Numbered from the stretch's first letter, positions 8,045 to 14,494 are shown. The stretch is 20,406 nucleotides of DNA from JAVBLF01 sp031553675 (GCA_031553675.1 JAVBLF010000088.1:1-20406), one strand, 5' to 3'. Numbers and translations: made by a program. The notes: generated by a model from the sequence alone, not told the origin.

Positions 8045-8413
8045 ATGATTCGCAAAATCGACAAAAACACTATCCGCAGAAAACGCCACTGGCGCATGCG
8101 CAAAAACTTGTCGGGCACACCCGAACGCCCCCGCCTGAACGTCTACCGTTCGAGCGAAAACATCTACGCGCAGATCATCGACGACGTCGCGGGGCATACC
8201 TTGGCCTCCGCCTCCACGCTGGAAGCCGAGATCAAGCCCCAGATCGCCGGGAAGTCGAAAAAAGAAGCCGCCAAAATCGTCGGAACCACCATCGCCAAGC
8301 GTGCCAAGGACAAGGGGATCGACAAGGTTGTCTATGACCGCGGCGGCTACATCTACACCGGGCGCGTCGCCGAGCTCGCAGCCGGCGCGCGCGAGGGCGG
8401 GCTCGAATTCTAA
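8045..8413 (+). CDS. rplR: 50S ribosomal protein L18 (uL18)
   Basis: L18 binds 5S rRNA and helps place it in the 50S subunit. The product has 122 residues, with a basic N terminus (KIDKNTIRRKRHWRMRKNLSGT), the RPRLNVYRSSENIYAQIIDD strand block, and the conserved VYDRGGYIYTGRVAELAAGAREGGLEF ending (given here as family landmarks). The site AAGGAG lies about 9 nt before the ATG. It is followed by an unusually long spacer of 152 nt before rpsE, where most genomes have 10-30 nt. Confidence 0.97.
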   Translation: MIRKIDKNTIRRKRHWRMRKNLSGTPERPRLNVYRSSENIYAQIIDDVAGHTLASASTLEAEIKPQIAGKSKKEAAKIVGTTIAKRAKDKGIDKVVYDRGGYIYTGRVAELAAGAREGGLEF

Positions 8414-8565
8414 TCCACCCACAGATCCGCGATTTGTGGGGGCACCGGAATCGTGCCACGCGCGCGGATTCGGTGGAACTTTGCTTCCGCATTTGCGCGA
8501 AGCAGAGCGGATGGAACGTCGAGCAGCATCGACATCCCCGATTTGAATAGGAGGAAAACAACGCA
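8414..8565 (+). promoter_or_regulatory. Structured spacer with four stem-loops between rplR and rpsE
   Basis: This 152-nt spacer begins right after the rplR stop and has four consecutive inverted repeats. (1) CCCACAGATC-CGC-GATTTGTGGG at 8418-8440 has 10 pairs including one G-T. (2) GGCAC/GTGCC lies at 8441-8445 and 8453-8457, directly abutting the first. (3) GCTTCCGC-ATTT-GCGcGAAGC at 8483-8503 has a one-base bulge. (4) GTCGA-GCAGCA-TCGAC lies at 8518-8533. The rpsE binding site AGGAGG follows at about 8551-8556. There is no T-run after any stem and no clear promoter. A regulatory or processing role is inference. Confidence 0.55.
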
Positions 8566-9072
8566 ATGCAACAGACGCGTATCGATCCCAGCGTGCTGGA
8601 TCTGAAAGAGAAGCTGGTTGCGGTCAACCGCGTGTCCAAGGTTGTCAAGGGCGGCCGCAATTTCCGCTTTAGCGCGTTGATCGTCGTGGGCGATGGCGAC
8701 GGCCATGTCGGCGTCGGCATGGGCAAGGCGGCCGAAATTCCCGAAGCGATCCGCAAGGGCACCGAAGACGCCAAGCGCCACATGATCAACGTCCCGATCG
8801 TCGGAACGAGCATCCCGCACGCCGTCATCGGCAAGTTTGGCAAGAGCGAAGTGCTGCTTTTGCCCGCCGAAGAGGGTACCGGCGTCATCGCCGGCGGCCC
8901 GGCGCGCGCCGTGCTCGAAATGGCCGGCGTGAAGGACATCCGCACAAAATCGCACGGCTCCAACAACCCCGCGAACACCGTCAAGGCGACGATCGACGGC
9001 CTCTTGCAGCTTCGCACCGCCGAGGAAATCGCCAAGCTTCGCGGCAAGACCGTCGCGGAAATCACCGGCTAA
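8566..9072 (+). CDS. rpsE: 30S ribosomal protein S5 (uS5)
   Basis: S5 lies at the mRNA entry side of the 30S subunit and affects decoding fidelity. The 168-residue protein has the double-stranded RNA-binding-like N-terminal domain with VNRVSKVVKGGRNFRFSAL (residues 20-38) and the motif GHVGVGMGKA. A C-terminal domain with GTGVIAGGPARAVLEMAG follows. The ATG is preceded by AGGAGG. Its distance from rplR means that ordinary translational coupling to the upstream gene is unlikely, unlike for most genes here. Confidence 0.98.
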   Translation: MQQTRIDPSVLDLKEKLVAVNRVSKVVKGGRNFRFSALIVVGDGDGHVGVGMGKAAEIPEAIRKGTEDAKRHMINVPIVGTSIPHAVIGKFGKSEVLLLPAEEGTGVIAGGPARAVLEMAGVKDIRTKSHGSNNPANTVKATIDGLLQLRTAEEIAKLRGKTVAEITG

Positions 9073-9086
9073 AGGAGGCAAACGAT

Positions 9087-9266
9087 ATGGCAAAACTCAA
9101 AGTGACGCTCGTTCGGAGCACCATCGGTTGCCTGCAAAAGCAAAAGGATACCGTGGCGGCGCTGGGCCTGCGCAAGATCCGCAGCGAGGTCGTTCACGAA
9201 GACAATCCCGCCATCCGCGGGATGATCTTCCGCGTGAAGCATCTCGTTTCGGTCGAAGAAGTCTAA
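9087..9266 (+). CDS. rpmD: 50S ribosomal protein L30 (uL30)
   Basis: L30 is a small two-domain 50S protein. The reading frame from ATG 9087 to TAA 9266 gives 59 residues, starting MAKLKVTLVRSTIGCLQKQK and including the conserved TVAALGLRKIRSEVVHEDNP segment. It sits 14 nt after rpsE and 22 nt before rplO, the standard position for rpmD. The ribosome binding site AAAGGAGG overlaps the rpsE stop region. Sequence and position together make this secure despite the small size. Confidence 0.96.
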   Translation: MAKLKVTLVRSTIGCLQKQKDTVAALGLRKIRSEVVHEDNPAIRGMIFRVKHLVSVEEV

Positions 9267-9288
9267 ACGAACCGGAGGAGGTATCGGC

Positions 9289-9732
9289 ATGAAACTTCAT
9301 GATTTAAAACCGGCCGAAGGTTCGGTACAAAAGGTAAAGCGCGTCGGCCGCGGCAGCGGTTCCGGCATGGGCAAGACCAGTACGCGCGGACAAAAGGGCC
9401 AGTGGTCCCGCTCGGGCGGCGGCGTTCGCCCCGGCTTTGAGGGCGGCCAGATGCCCCTGTCCCGCCGTCTGCCCAAGCGCGGCTTTACCAACATCTTTAG
9501 GAAGGTGTACACCGTGATCAACGTGTCCGATCTGGAGAAGTTGGACAACGGCACGGTCGTCACGGCTGATCTGCTCAAGGAGATGGGCATCATCAGCAAG
9601 ATCGAAAAGGACGGGCTGAAGGTGCTGGGGCGTGGTGAACTGACGAAAAAGTTGACTGTTAAGGCCAAAAAATTCACCAAGAGTGCCCAGGAGTGCATCG
9701 AAGCCCACGGCGGTAGCGCCGAGGTGGTGTGA
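9289..9732 (+). CDS. rplO: 50S ribosomal protein L15 (uL15)
   Basis: L15 is a 50S protein whose long, flexible, glycine- and arginine-rich N-terminal arm penetrates 23S rRNA. The arm is visible as RVGRGSGSGMGKTSTRGQKG and GGGVRPGFEGGQMPLSRRLPKRG. The globular domain follows and ends near SAQECIEAHGGSAEVV. The length of 147 residues is typical. The TGA stop is 2 nt before the preferred secY ATG, and the secY ribosome binding site GAGGTGG is formed by the last rplO codons. Confidence 0.97.
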   Translation: MKLHDLKPAEGSVQKVKRVGRGSGSGMGKTSTRGQKGQWSRSGGGVRPGFEGGQMPLSRRLPKRGFTNIFRKVYTVINVSDLEKLDNGTVVTADLLKEMGIISKIEKDGLKVLGRGELTKKLTVKAKKFTKSAQECIEAHGGSAEVV

Positions 9733-9734
9733 AC

Positions 9735-11036
9735 ATGATTAAGAACTTTGTCAACGGTTGGAAGATTCCTGAGATCCGCCAAAAGATCATCTTCACGATG
9801 CTCGTCGTGCTGATCTTCCGCGTCGGCAATCACATTCCTGTCCCGGGCATCAACCCCGAGGCGATCTCACAGACGATCGCGCAGTATGACGTGCTGGGCT
9901 TTCTGAACATTATGACGGGCGGCGGCTTTGGCCGCTTCTCGTTGTTCGCGTTGGGCATCAGCCCCTACATCAACGCGAGCATCATCATTCAGCTATTGAC
10001 GATCGCGATTCCTTTCCTCGAAAACATGATGAAAGAGGGCGAGGACGGCCGCAAAAAGGTCGAGCGCATCACGCGCATCCTCGGGATCGTGTTTGCGCTG
10101 ATCATGTCGGTCGGCATCTTGATGCCGCTGCAAAACGCGGTCATCTCGTCGAACGTCATTCCCCGCTGGTTTAGCTATGCAGCGATCGGCATCATCGTCA
10201 CAGGTGGAACGGCCTTCCTCATGTGGCTGGGCGAACGCATGACGGAGCAGGGCATCGGCAACGGTACCAGCTTCCTCATCTTCCTCGGCATTTGCGCGAA
10301 CGTTCCCGATGCCGTCCGCAATTTCACGACGCGCACCTTCACGCCCAACAGCACCGCTGCGGCTGCGTTGGGCGGCGGTTTGAGCTTCTGGCTCGTTCCG
10401 GTCGTGGTGATCCTGATCGTGCTGATCATCGCCGGCGTCGTTTACGTCGACCTCGGTGAGAGGCGCGTTCCGGTGCAATACTCCAAGCGCGTCGTCGGTC
10501 GCAAGATGTACGGTGGCCAGTCCTCGAACATCCCCATGAAGGTCAACTCGAACGGCGTTCTTCCGCTGATCTTCGCTTCGACCCTCATGTCCCTCCCCGC
10601 GATGATCTCGCAGTTCTTCCCGTCGAGTGGTTTTACCACCTGGTACAACACCTTCATGAAAGCGGGAACATGGCCCTACGCGATCATCTACTTCTTCCTG
10701 ATCATCGGCTTCTCGTATTTTTACACAGCCGTCACGTTTAATCCGATCGAGCTGTCGAAAAACCTGCAAGCCAACGGCGGCTTCGTCCCCGGCATCCGTC
10801 CCGGACGCCCGACGAGCGACTACCTCAGCCGCATCAGCCACCGTCTTACGCTCTTTAGCGCGCTCTTTCTGGCGATCATCGCTGCCATTCCGACCATGTT
10901 CTCGAGCATGCTCGGCGGTTCGCTGGGCGCTTTCGGCGCGACCAGCCTGCTGATCATGGTGTCGGTCGCTCTCGAAACGAACAAGCAGATCGAAGCGCAG
11001 ATCACCATGCGCCACTACAAAGGCTTCCTGAAATAA
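9735..11036 (+). CDS. secY: Protein translocase channel subunit SecY
   Basis: SecY is the pore of the SecYEG translocon in the cytoplasmic membrane. The product has 433 residues, with about ten hydrophobic helices. The first helix follows WKIPEIRQKIIFT, and the conserved cytoplasmic loop GERMTEQGIGNGTS and the motif GERRVPVQYSKR are present. The C-terminal part of the sequence (GIRPGRPTSDYL onward) is complete. I prefer ATG 9735 because GAGGTG at 9721-9726 is 8 nt upstream. A GTG at 9729, overlapping the rplO stop, would add two residues. The gene is followed by an 81-nt spacer with a strong stem-loop. Confidence 0.97.
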   Translation: MIKNFVNGWKIPEIRQKIIFTMLVVLIFRVGNHIPVPGINPEAISQTIAQYDVLGFLNIMTGGGFGRFSLFALGISPYINASIIIQLLTIAIPFLENMMKEGEDGRKKVERITRILGIVFALIMSVGILMPLQNAVISSNVIPRWFSYAAIGIIVTGGTAFLMWLGERMTEQGIGNGTSFLIFLGICANVPDAVRNFTTRTFTPNSTAAAALGGGLSFWLVPVVVILIVLIIAGVVYVDLGERRVPVQYSKRVVGRKMYGGQSSNIPMKVNSNGVLPLIFASTLMSLPAMISQFFPSSGFTTWYNTFMKAGTWPYAIIYFFLIIGFSYFYTAVTFNPIELSKNLQANGGFVPGIRPGRPTSDYLSRISHRLTLFSALFLAIIAAIPTMFSSMLGGSLGAFGATSLLIMVSVALETNKQIEAQITMRHYKGFLK

Positions 11037-11049
11037 AACACTTGGCCCG

Positions 11050-11086
11050 CCGCGCGCCGCCCGATCCGATCACATACGGCGCGCGG
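11050..11086 (+). promoter_or_regulatory. GC-rich stem-loop between secY and adk
   Basis: A perfect 10-bp inverted repeat, CCGCGCGCCG (11050-11059) and CGGCGCGCGG (11077-11086), flanks a 17-nt loop. It lies 13 nt after the secY stop and 31 nt before adk. No T-run follows, so it is not a canonical terminator. Likely roles are protection of the upstream mRNA 3' end, a processing site, or a partial barrier that lowers adk-map expression relative to the ribosomal genes. These roles are inference. Confidence 0.55.
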
Positions 11087-11117
11087 AGGCGCTTGCCCGT
11101 AAGGCAGGGAGACGATC

Positions 11118-11759
11118 ATGATACAGCGAAATGTCATGTTTCTGGGTGCCCCCGGCTCTGGTAAGGGCACGCAGTCTGAGTTGATCTGTGAGCGCTTTTC
11201 GATCCCACACATCTCGACGGGCGACATCCTGCGCGCCGAGCTGAAGGCGAAAAGCGAACTTGGCCTCATGGCGCAAAGTTTCATCGACCAGGGCGCACTC
11301 GTGCCGGACGACGTCATCATGGGCATCGTTCGCAAGCGCCTCGAACAGGACGACTGTGTGAACGGTTGCCTGTTTGACGGCTTTCCGCGCACGATCGCGC
11401 AGGCAGAGGCGCTCGACGCGTTTTTGCAGCTCACGGCCGTGATCGCGATCGACGTTCCGGCTGAAAAGTTGACGCGCCGCATCTCTGGCCGCCGCGTATG
11501 CAAAAGCTGCGGCTTCACGACACACGTCGACGCCGTTGGAGACAACACCGTCTGCCCCAAGTGCGGCGGCGAACTCTACCAACGCTCGGACGACGCCGAG
11601 GCGACTGTGCAACACCGTCTGGCCGTCTATGACAGCCAGACGCTCCCGCTTGCCGGCTTTTACCAGGCACGCGGCATCTTGCATCACGTCGACGGCGATC
11701 GCGCAGTCGAGGACGTGTTGACCGACATCGTGCGCATACTTGAGGCGGATGCACAATGA
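11118..11759 (+). CDS. adk: Adenylate kinase, zinc-binding long form
   Basis: The enzyme interconverts ATP plus AMP with two ADP in the cytoplasm. The 213-residue product has the P-loop GAPGSGKGT at residues 10-18, the AMP-site motif FDGFPRT at 86-92, and a LID domain with four cysteines (C128, C131, C146, C149) that should bind structural zinc, as in many Gram-positive enzymes. The conserved RxDD-type region (YQRSDD) follows. AGGCAGGGAG gives the ribosome binding site. The stop overlaps the map start by 4 nt, as is common for adk-map pairs. Confidence 0.98.
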   Translation: MIQRNVMFLGAPGSGKGTQSELICERFSIPHISTGDILRAELKAKSELGLMAQSFIDQGALVPDDVIMGIVRKRLEQDDCVNGCLFDGFPRTIAQAEALDAFLQLTAVIAIDVPAEKLTRRISGRRVCKSCGFTTHVDAVGDNTVCPKCGGELYQRSDDAEATVQHRLAVYDSQTLPLAGFYQARGILHHVDGDRAVEDVLTDIVRILEADAQ

Positions 11760-12502
11760 CAAATCGATCCGAACGCGAGCTCGATGCCATGCGCAAGGCG
11801 GGCGCTATCGTAGCGGGGGCGCTTGCCCTCGCTGAAAGCGCCGTCAAGCCCGGGCTGACGACGGGCGCGCTCAACGAATTGATCGACGATTACATCGTCA
11901 AACACGGCGCGCACCCTTCCTTTAAAGGGTACAACGGATTTCCCGCGGCGGCCTGCATCTCGATGAACAACGAGGTCGTCCACGGCATACCGGGCAAGCG
12001 CGTCATGCAGGAGGGCGAGATCGTCAGCGTTGACGTCGGCGCCTTCATCGATGGCCACCACGGCGACGCTGCGCGCACCTTCGCGGTGGGCGCGATCGAC
12101 CCGGAACACGACAAGCTGATCGCCGTTACGCGGGACTGCTTTTTCGCCGGGATGAAGATGGCGCGCGCCGGAAACCGCGTCGGAGACATCTCACACGCCA
12201 TCCAAAGCCTCGCCGAAAGCCACGGTTACGGCGTCGTTCGGGAATTGATCGGACATGGTGTCGGGCAAAAGCTGCACGAAGCGCCCGACGTCCCCAACTT
12301 TGGCAAGGCCGGACGCGGTCCGCGCCTCTCCGCTGGCATGACGATCGCCATCGAGCCGATGATCAACGCCGGAACGAAAAACGTCTATATGCTCGACGAC
12401 GGCTGGACTGTCGTCACGGCGGACGGCATGTTTTCCGCGCATTACGAAAACACCATCGCCATTACGGATGACGAAGCAGAAATCCTGACGGCGACGCGCT
12501 AA
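11756..12502 (+). CDS. map: Methionine aminopeptidase, type I
   Basis: This removes the initiator methionine from new proteins after deformylation. The 248-residue protein has the pita-bread metalloprotease fold with all expected residues: H76 (VVHGIPG), the metal ligands D93, D104, H167 (GHGVG), E200 (IAIEPM) and E231. There is no N-terminal zinc-finger or SH3-binding extension, so it is a plain type Ia form. The ATGA overlap with adk suggests coupled translation. It ends 6 nt before the -35 element of the internal promoter that serves the KOW-protein gene. Confidence 0.98.
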   Translation: MTNRSERELDAMRKAGAIVAGALALAESAVKPGLTTGALNELIDDYIVKHGAHPSFKGYNGFPAAACISMNNEVVHGIPGKRVMQEGEIVSVDVGAFIDGHHGDAARTFAVGAIDPEHDKLIAVTRDCFFAGMKMARAGNRVGDISHAIQSLAESHGYGVVRELIGHGVGQKLHEAPDVPNFGKAGRGPRLSAGMTIAIEPMINAGTKNVYMLDDGWTVVTADGMFSAHYENTIAITDDEAEILTATR

Positions 12503-12507
12503 CTCGC

Positions 12508-12536
12508 TTGCAAAGGCCCAAGCATTCTGATATAAT
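12508..12536 (+). promoter_or_regulatory. Internal promoter upstream of the KOW gene-infA-rpmJ
   Basis: A perfect -10 box TATAAT (12531-12536) has the extended -10 dinucleotide TG at 12528-12529. A -35 candidate TTGCAA (12508-12513, 4 of 6) lies exactly 17 nt upstream. The region is AT-rich against a GC-rich background and begins 6 nt after the map stop. Transcription should start near 12541-12543. An inverted repeat GCCCAA (12516-12521) and TTGGGC (12538-12543) brackets the -10 box and could be an operator or fold at the 5' end. Confidence 0.75.
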
Positions 12537-12542
12537 ATTGGG

Positions 12543-12635
12543 CTTGAAGGGCTCTATTTCCGTGGGGGCGCCAAAGCGCATCCTGGAACATAGAGCAAAC
12601 GGGGCAAAGCGCCCCACACGCAGCGAGGTGAAACC
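12543..12635 (+). promoter_or_regulatory. Structured leader of the KOW-protein gene
   Basis: The untranslated leader can form a long imperfect stem. GCTCTA (12551-12556) pairs with TAGAGC (12591-12596). Inside it TTCC (12558-12561) pairs with GGAA (12585-12588), and an inner GCGC-CAAA-GCGC hairpin lies at 12568-12579. A second hairpin, GGGGC-AAAGC-GCCCC (12601-12615), follows just before the ribosome binding site GAGGTG at 12625-12630. The leader sits directly before a gene for a predicted RNA-binding protein, so autoregulation is plausible but unproven. Confidence 0.55.
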
Positions 12636-12920
12636 GTGAAAGAACCCATCGCGCCCGAACCGGGCCGCTTGGCCGTATCGCGCGCGGGCCGCGACAAGGG
12701 ACGCACGTTGATCGTCATCCGCGAGGAAGCCCCCTTTGTCTACGTCGCGGACGGCGACCTTCGCAAGATCGCAAATGCCAAAAAGAAAAAGCGCATGCAC
12801 CTTTCGATGAAGCCGCATGTCGCGGACGCAATCGCAGGGAAGCTGCGTGCCGGTCAGACCGTTTTCGATCACGAGCTGCGCGCCGCGATCGAGGCGTACT
12901 GTGAACCACACAAGCAATAG
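12636..12920 (+). CDS. KOW-domain RNA-binding protein (L14e-like), GTG start
   Basis: The 94-residue protein carries a KOW-like N-terminal domain (GRLAVSRAGRDKGRTLIVI, residues 10-28). A basic strand block follows (ADGDLRKIANAKKKKRMHL, 38-56), typical of bacterial proteins related to archaeal/eukaryotic L14e/L6e/L27e, and then a helical C-terminal tail. A gene of this kind lies between map and infA in many Bacillota; I believe the B. subtilis counterpart is ybzG. Its function is not established, but ribosome association or RNA binding is likely. The GTG start has GAGGTG 5 nt upstream. It has its own promoter and structured leader. Confidence 0.85.
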   Translation: MKEPIAPEPGRLAVSRAGRDKGRTLIVIREEAPFVYVADGDLRKIANAKKKKRMHLSMKPHVADAIAGKLRAGQTVFDHELRAAIEAYCEPHKQ

Positions 12921-12930
12921 GCCGTATGCT

Positions 12931-12955
12931 GGCGGACCAGCGCTTCGCTGCCGCC
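12931..12955 (+). promoter_or_regulatory. Stem-loop upstream of infA
   Basis: GGCGG (12931-12935) pairs with CCGCC (12951-12955), and the inner CAGCG (12938-12942) pairs with CGCTG (12946-12950) across a 3-nt CTT loop. A 2-nt AC bulge separates the two on the 5' side, giving a 10-bp stem. It lies in the 78-nt spacer between the KOW gene and infA. No T-run follows. Its inner part, AGCGCTTCGCT, recurs exactly at the end of rpmJ. Confidence 0.5.
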
Positions 12956-12998
12956 GATGTGCTACGAGGGTTGACCAGCAAGAAGGAGGAACTACAGC

Positions 12999-13220
12999 TT
13001 GTCGAAGCAGGATGTAATCGAAGTGGAAGGCGTCGTTACCGACGCGTTTCCCAATGCCGTCTTCGAAGTCGAACTCGTGAACGGCCACAAGATACTCGCC
13101 CACATATCGGGCAAGCTCCGCATGAACTTCATCAAGATCCTTCCGGGAGACAAGGTGACGGTGGAGCTTTCCCCCTACGATTTGACGCGCGGCCGCATCA
13201 CCTGGCGCGCAAAGAACTGA
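12999..13220 (+). CDS. infA: Translation initiation factor IF-1, TTG start
   Basis: IF-1 occupies the 30S A site during initiation. The 73-residue protein is an S1-like OB fold with the highly conserved sequence MSKQDVIEVEG at the start, then AHISGKLRMNFIKILPGDKV and SPYDLTRGRITWR. The start codon is the rare TTG at 12999, supported by AAGGAGG at 12983-12989 with a 9-nt gap and by family length. A TTG start may reduce translation and, as with IF-3, could link initiation-factor level to start-codon discrimination; that is speculation. The gap to rpmJ is 36 nt. Confidence 0.97.
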   Translation: MSKQDVIEVEGVVTDAFPNAVFEVELVNGHKILAHISGKLRMNFIKILPGDKVTVELSPYDLTRGRITWRAKN

Positions 13221-13256
13221 TTCGGCGCTACGGCGTTTGATTTGGAGGTAATAGCG

Positions 13257-13370
13257 ATGAAAGTCAGAGCATCCGTCAAGCCCATCTGCGAAAAGTGCAA
13301 GATCATCAAACGCAAGGGCCGCGTCATGATCATTTGCGACAACCCGAAGCACAAGCAACGGCAGGGTTAG
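13257..13370 (+). CDS. rpmJ: 50S ribosomal protein L36, zinc-binding form (bL36)
   Basis: L36 is the smallest 50S protein and binds zinc. The frame from ATG 13257 to TAG 13370 gives 37 residues, the standard length, starting MKVRASVKPICEKCKIIKRK. The ligands C11, C14, C27 and H32 form the zinc-ribbon of the C+ type. GGAGG at about 13243-13247 is the ribosome binding site. The gene follows infA, as in nearly all Bacillota. The stop codon itself is part of a small hairpin (AGCG-CTT-CGCT, 13369-13379). Confidence 0.97.
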   Translation: MKVRASVKPICEKCKIIKRKGRVMIICDNPKHKQRQG

Positions 13371-13412
13371 CGCTTCGCTTCGTCTAAAAACTTCGTTTTT
13401 AGCCGGTTTTTT
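13369..13412 (+). terminator. Possible attenuator/terminator after rpmJ
   Basis: Two successive hairpins follow rpmJ: AGCG-CTT-CGCT (13369-13379) and CTAAAAAC-TTC-GTTTTTAG (13384-13402, 8 bp). A T6 run lies at 13407-13412, separated from the second stem by CCGG. The AT-rich stem and the 4-nt separation make it a weak terminator at best. Partial termination here would separate infA-rpmJ from the alpha segment, although I see no strong promoter downstream. Confidence 0.4.
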
Positions 13413-13714
13413 CAAGATTTGCCTCTCGCCGCTTGCGGCTCCGGACGGCCAATCTTGCAGAGAGTGGGCTGCGCGCGTACACGCCGCGCTTGCCCACAGA
13501 TTGAACGTTCTACGTTTTGTGTTCGGTTGCCCGCCTTCCTCGGCCGCCGAAACGCTGCGCCGATCGCGGACAAACCGCCCCGGCGCTTTTGCACCCAGTT
13601 TGTTTCACTGTCAAAAAAGGCCCCGCGCGCGCGGCTGCCGCATCGGTTTCGACGCGGTTGCGCGTGGGTTGAAATATGCATCTACCCCACTTTACCAGGA
13701 GGTGTACGTTTTCA
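13413..13714 (+). promoter_or_regulatory. Long structured spacer before rpsM
   Basis: The whole rpmJ-rpsM gap is 344 nt, where related genomes usually have a few tens. No gene is convincing. Inverted repeats are CAAGATT/AATCTTG (13413-13419 with 13451-13457) enclosing GCCGC-TT-GCGGC (13428-13439). A second is GTGGGC/GCCCAC (13464-13469 with 13492-13497) enclosing GCGCG/CGCGC. A third is CCGC-a-TCG-GTTT-CGA-c-GCGG (13638-13657). The rpsM binding site AGGAGGTG is at 13697-13704. In E. coli, S4 regulates the alpha operon through a structure before rpsM; this spacer is in the equivalent place. Confidence 0.5.
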
Positions 13715-14080
13715 ATGGCACGTATTTCCGGCGTCGACCTTCCCAGGGACAAACGGATTGAAATCGCCCTGACGTATATTTTCGGCATCGGCCGCAAAAC
13801 GGCCCAGGACATCCTGGCCGCAACCGGCGTGAGCCCCGATACACGCGTCCGCGACATGTCCGATGCGGACGAACAAAAGCTCAGAGAATACATCGACCAG
13901 CACATCCGCGTCGAAGGCGACCTTCGCCGCGAGGTTTCTTTGAACATCAAGCGCCTGGTCGAAATCGGCTGCTACCGCGGCGTTCGCCACCGCAAGGGCC
14001 TGCCCGTTCGCGGACAGAGCACCAAGCAGAACGCCCGCACCCGCAAGGGTCCCAAGCGCATCGTCAGCAAGAAGAAATAA
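13715..14080 (+). CDS. rpsM: 30S ribosomal protein S13 (uS13)
   Basis: S13 sits in the 30S head and contacts S19, the P-site tRNA and the 50S subunit. The 121-residue protein begins MARISGVDLPRDKRIEIALT, contains the helix-hairpin-helix YIFGIGRKTAQDIL and ends in the basic tail with RGVRHRKGLPVRGQ and TRKGPKR. The ATG at 13715 is chosen because AGGAGGTG precedes it. An in-frame ATG at 13676 would add 13 unrelated residues and swallow that site. It opens the alpha segment and is 15 nt from rpsK. Confidence 0.98.
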   Translation: MARISGVDLPRDKRIEIALTYIFGIGRKTAQDILAATGVSPDTRVRDMSDADEQKLREYIDQHIRVEGDLRREVSLNIKRLVEIGCYRGVRHRKGLPVRGQSTKQNARTRKGPKRIVSKKK

Positions 14081-14095
14081 GAGGAGGGATCGAAG

Positions 14096-14494
14096 ATGGC
14101 GCAACCCAAAGCAAAAAAAGGCACCCGCAGACGCCGCGAAAAGAAGAACATCGAACGCGGCGCCGTGCACATTCGTTCCTCCTTTAACAACACCATGGTC
14201 ACGATCACCGACGTGCAGGGCAATGCCCTCTCTTGGGCGTCGGCCGGTGGGCTGGGCTTCCGCGGTTCGCGTAAGAGCACGCCCTACGCCGCCCAGATGG
14301 CAGCTGACACCGCAGCCAAAGCTGCGATGGAGCATGGTCTGCGTACTGTCGAAGTCTTCGTGAAAGGCCCGGGTTCTGGCCGCGAAGCCGCGATCCGCGC
14401 CCTGCAAGCCGCCGGTTTGGAAGTCAACATGATCAAAGACGTGACGCCCATCCCGCACAACGGCTGCCGCCCGCCCAAACGGAGAAGAGTGTAA
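14096..14494 (+). CDS. rpsK: 30S ribosomal protein S11 (uS11)
   Basis: S11 lies on the 30S platform and interacts with S18 and mRNA near the E site. The 132-residue product has the basic N terminus (TRRRREKKNIERGAVHI), the SSFNNTMVTITDVQGNAL strand block and the C-terminal signature with DVTPIPHNGCRPPKRRRV. The ribosome binding site is GAGGAGG, 8 nt before the ATG. No anomalies were seen. It is followed after 21 nt by rpsD. Confidence 0.98.
   Translation: MAQPKAKKGTRRRREKKNIERGAVHIRSSFNNTMVTITDVQGNALSWASAGGLGFRGSRKSTPYAAQMAADTAAKAAMEHGLRTVEVFVKGPGSGREAAIRALQAAGLEVNMIKDVTPIPHNGCRPPKRRRV

Noticed and set aside
9993..11015. 340-codon open frame on the - strand opposite secY
   Set aside because: It is antisense to SecY, very rich in charged residues as expected from a mirrored membrane-protein gene, and has no domain or ribosome binding site.
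13676..13714. Upstream ATG for rpsM
   Set aside because: It would add 13 unrelated residues and include the AGGAGGTG binding site in the coding region.
13419..13772. 117-codon open frame in the rpmJ-rpsM spacer
   Set aside because: It runs out of frame into rpsM, has no ribosome binding site and encodes a low-complexity Arg/Pro/Ala-rich sequence, so the spacer is better read as non-coding.
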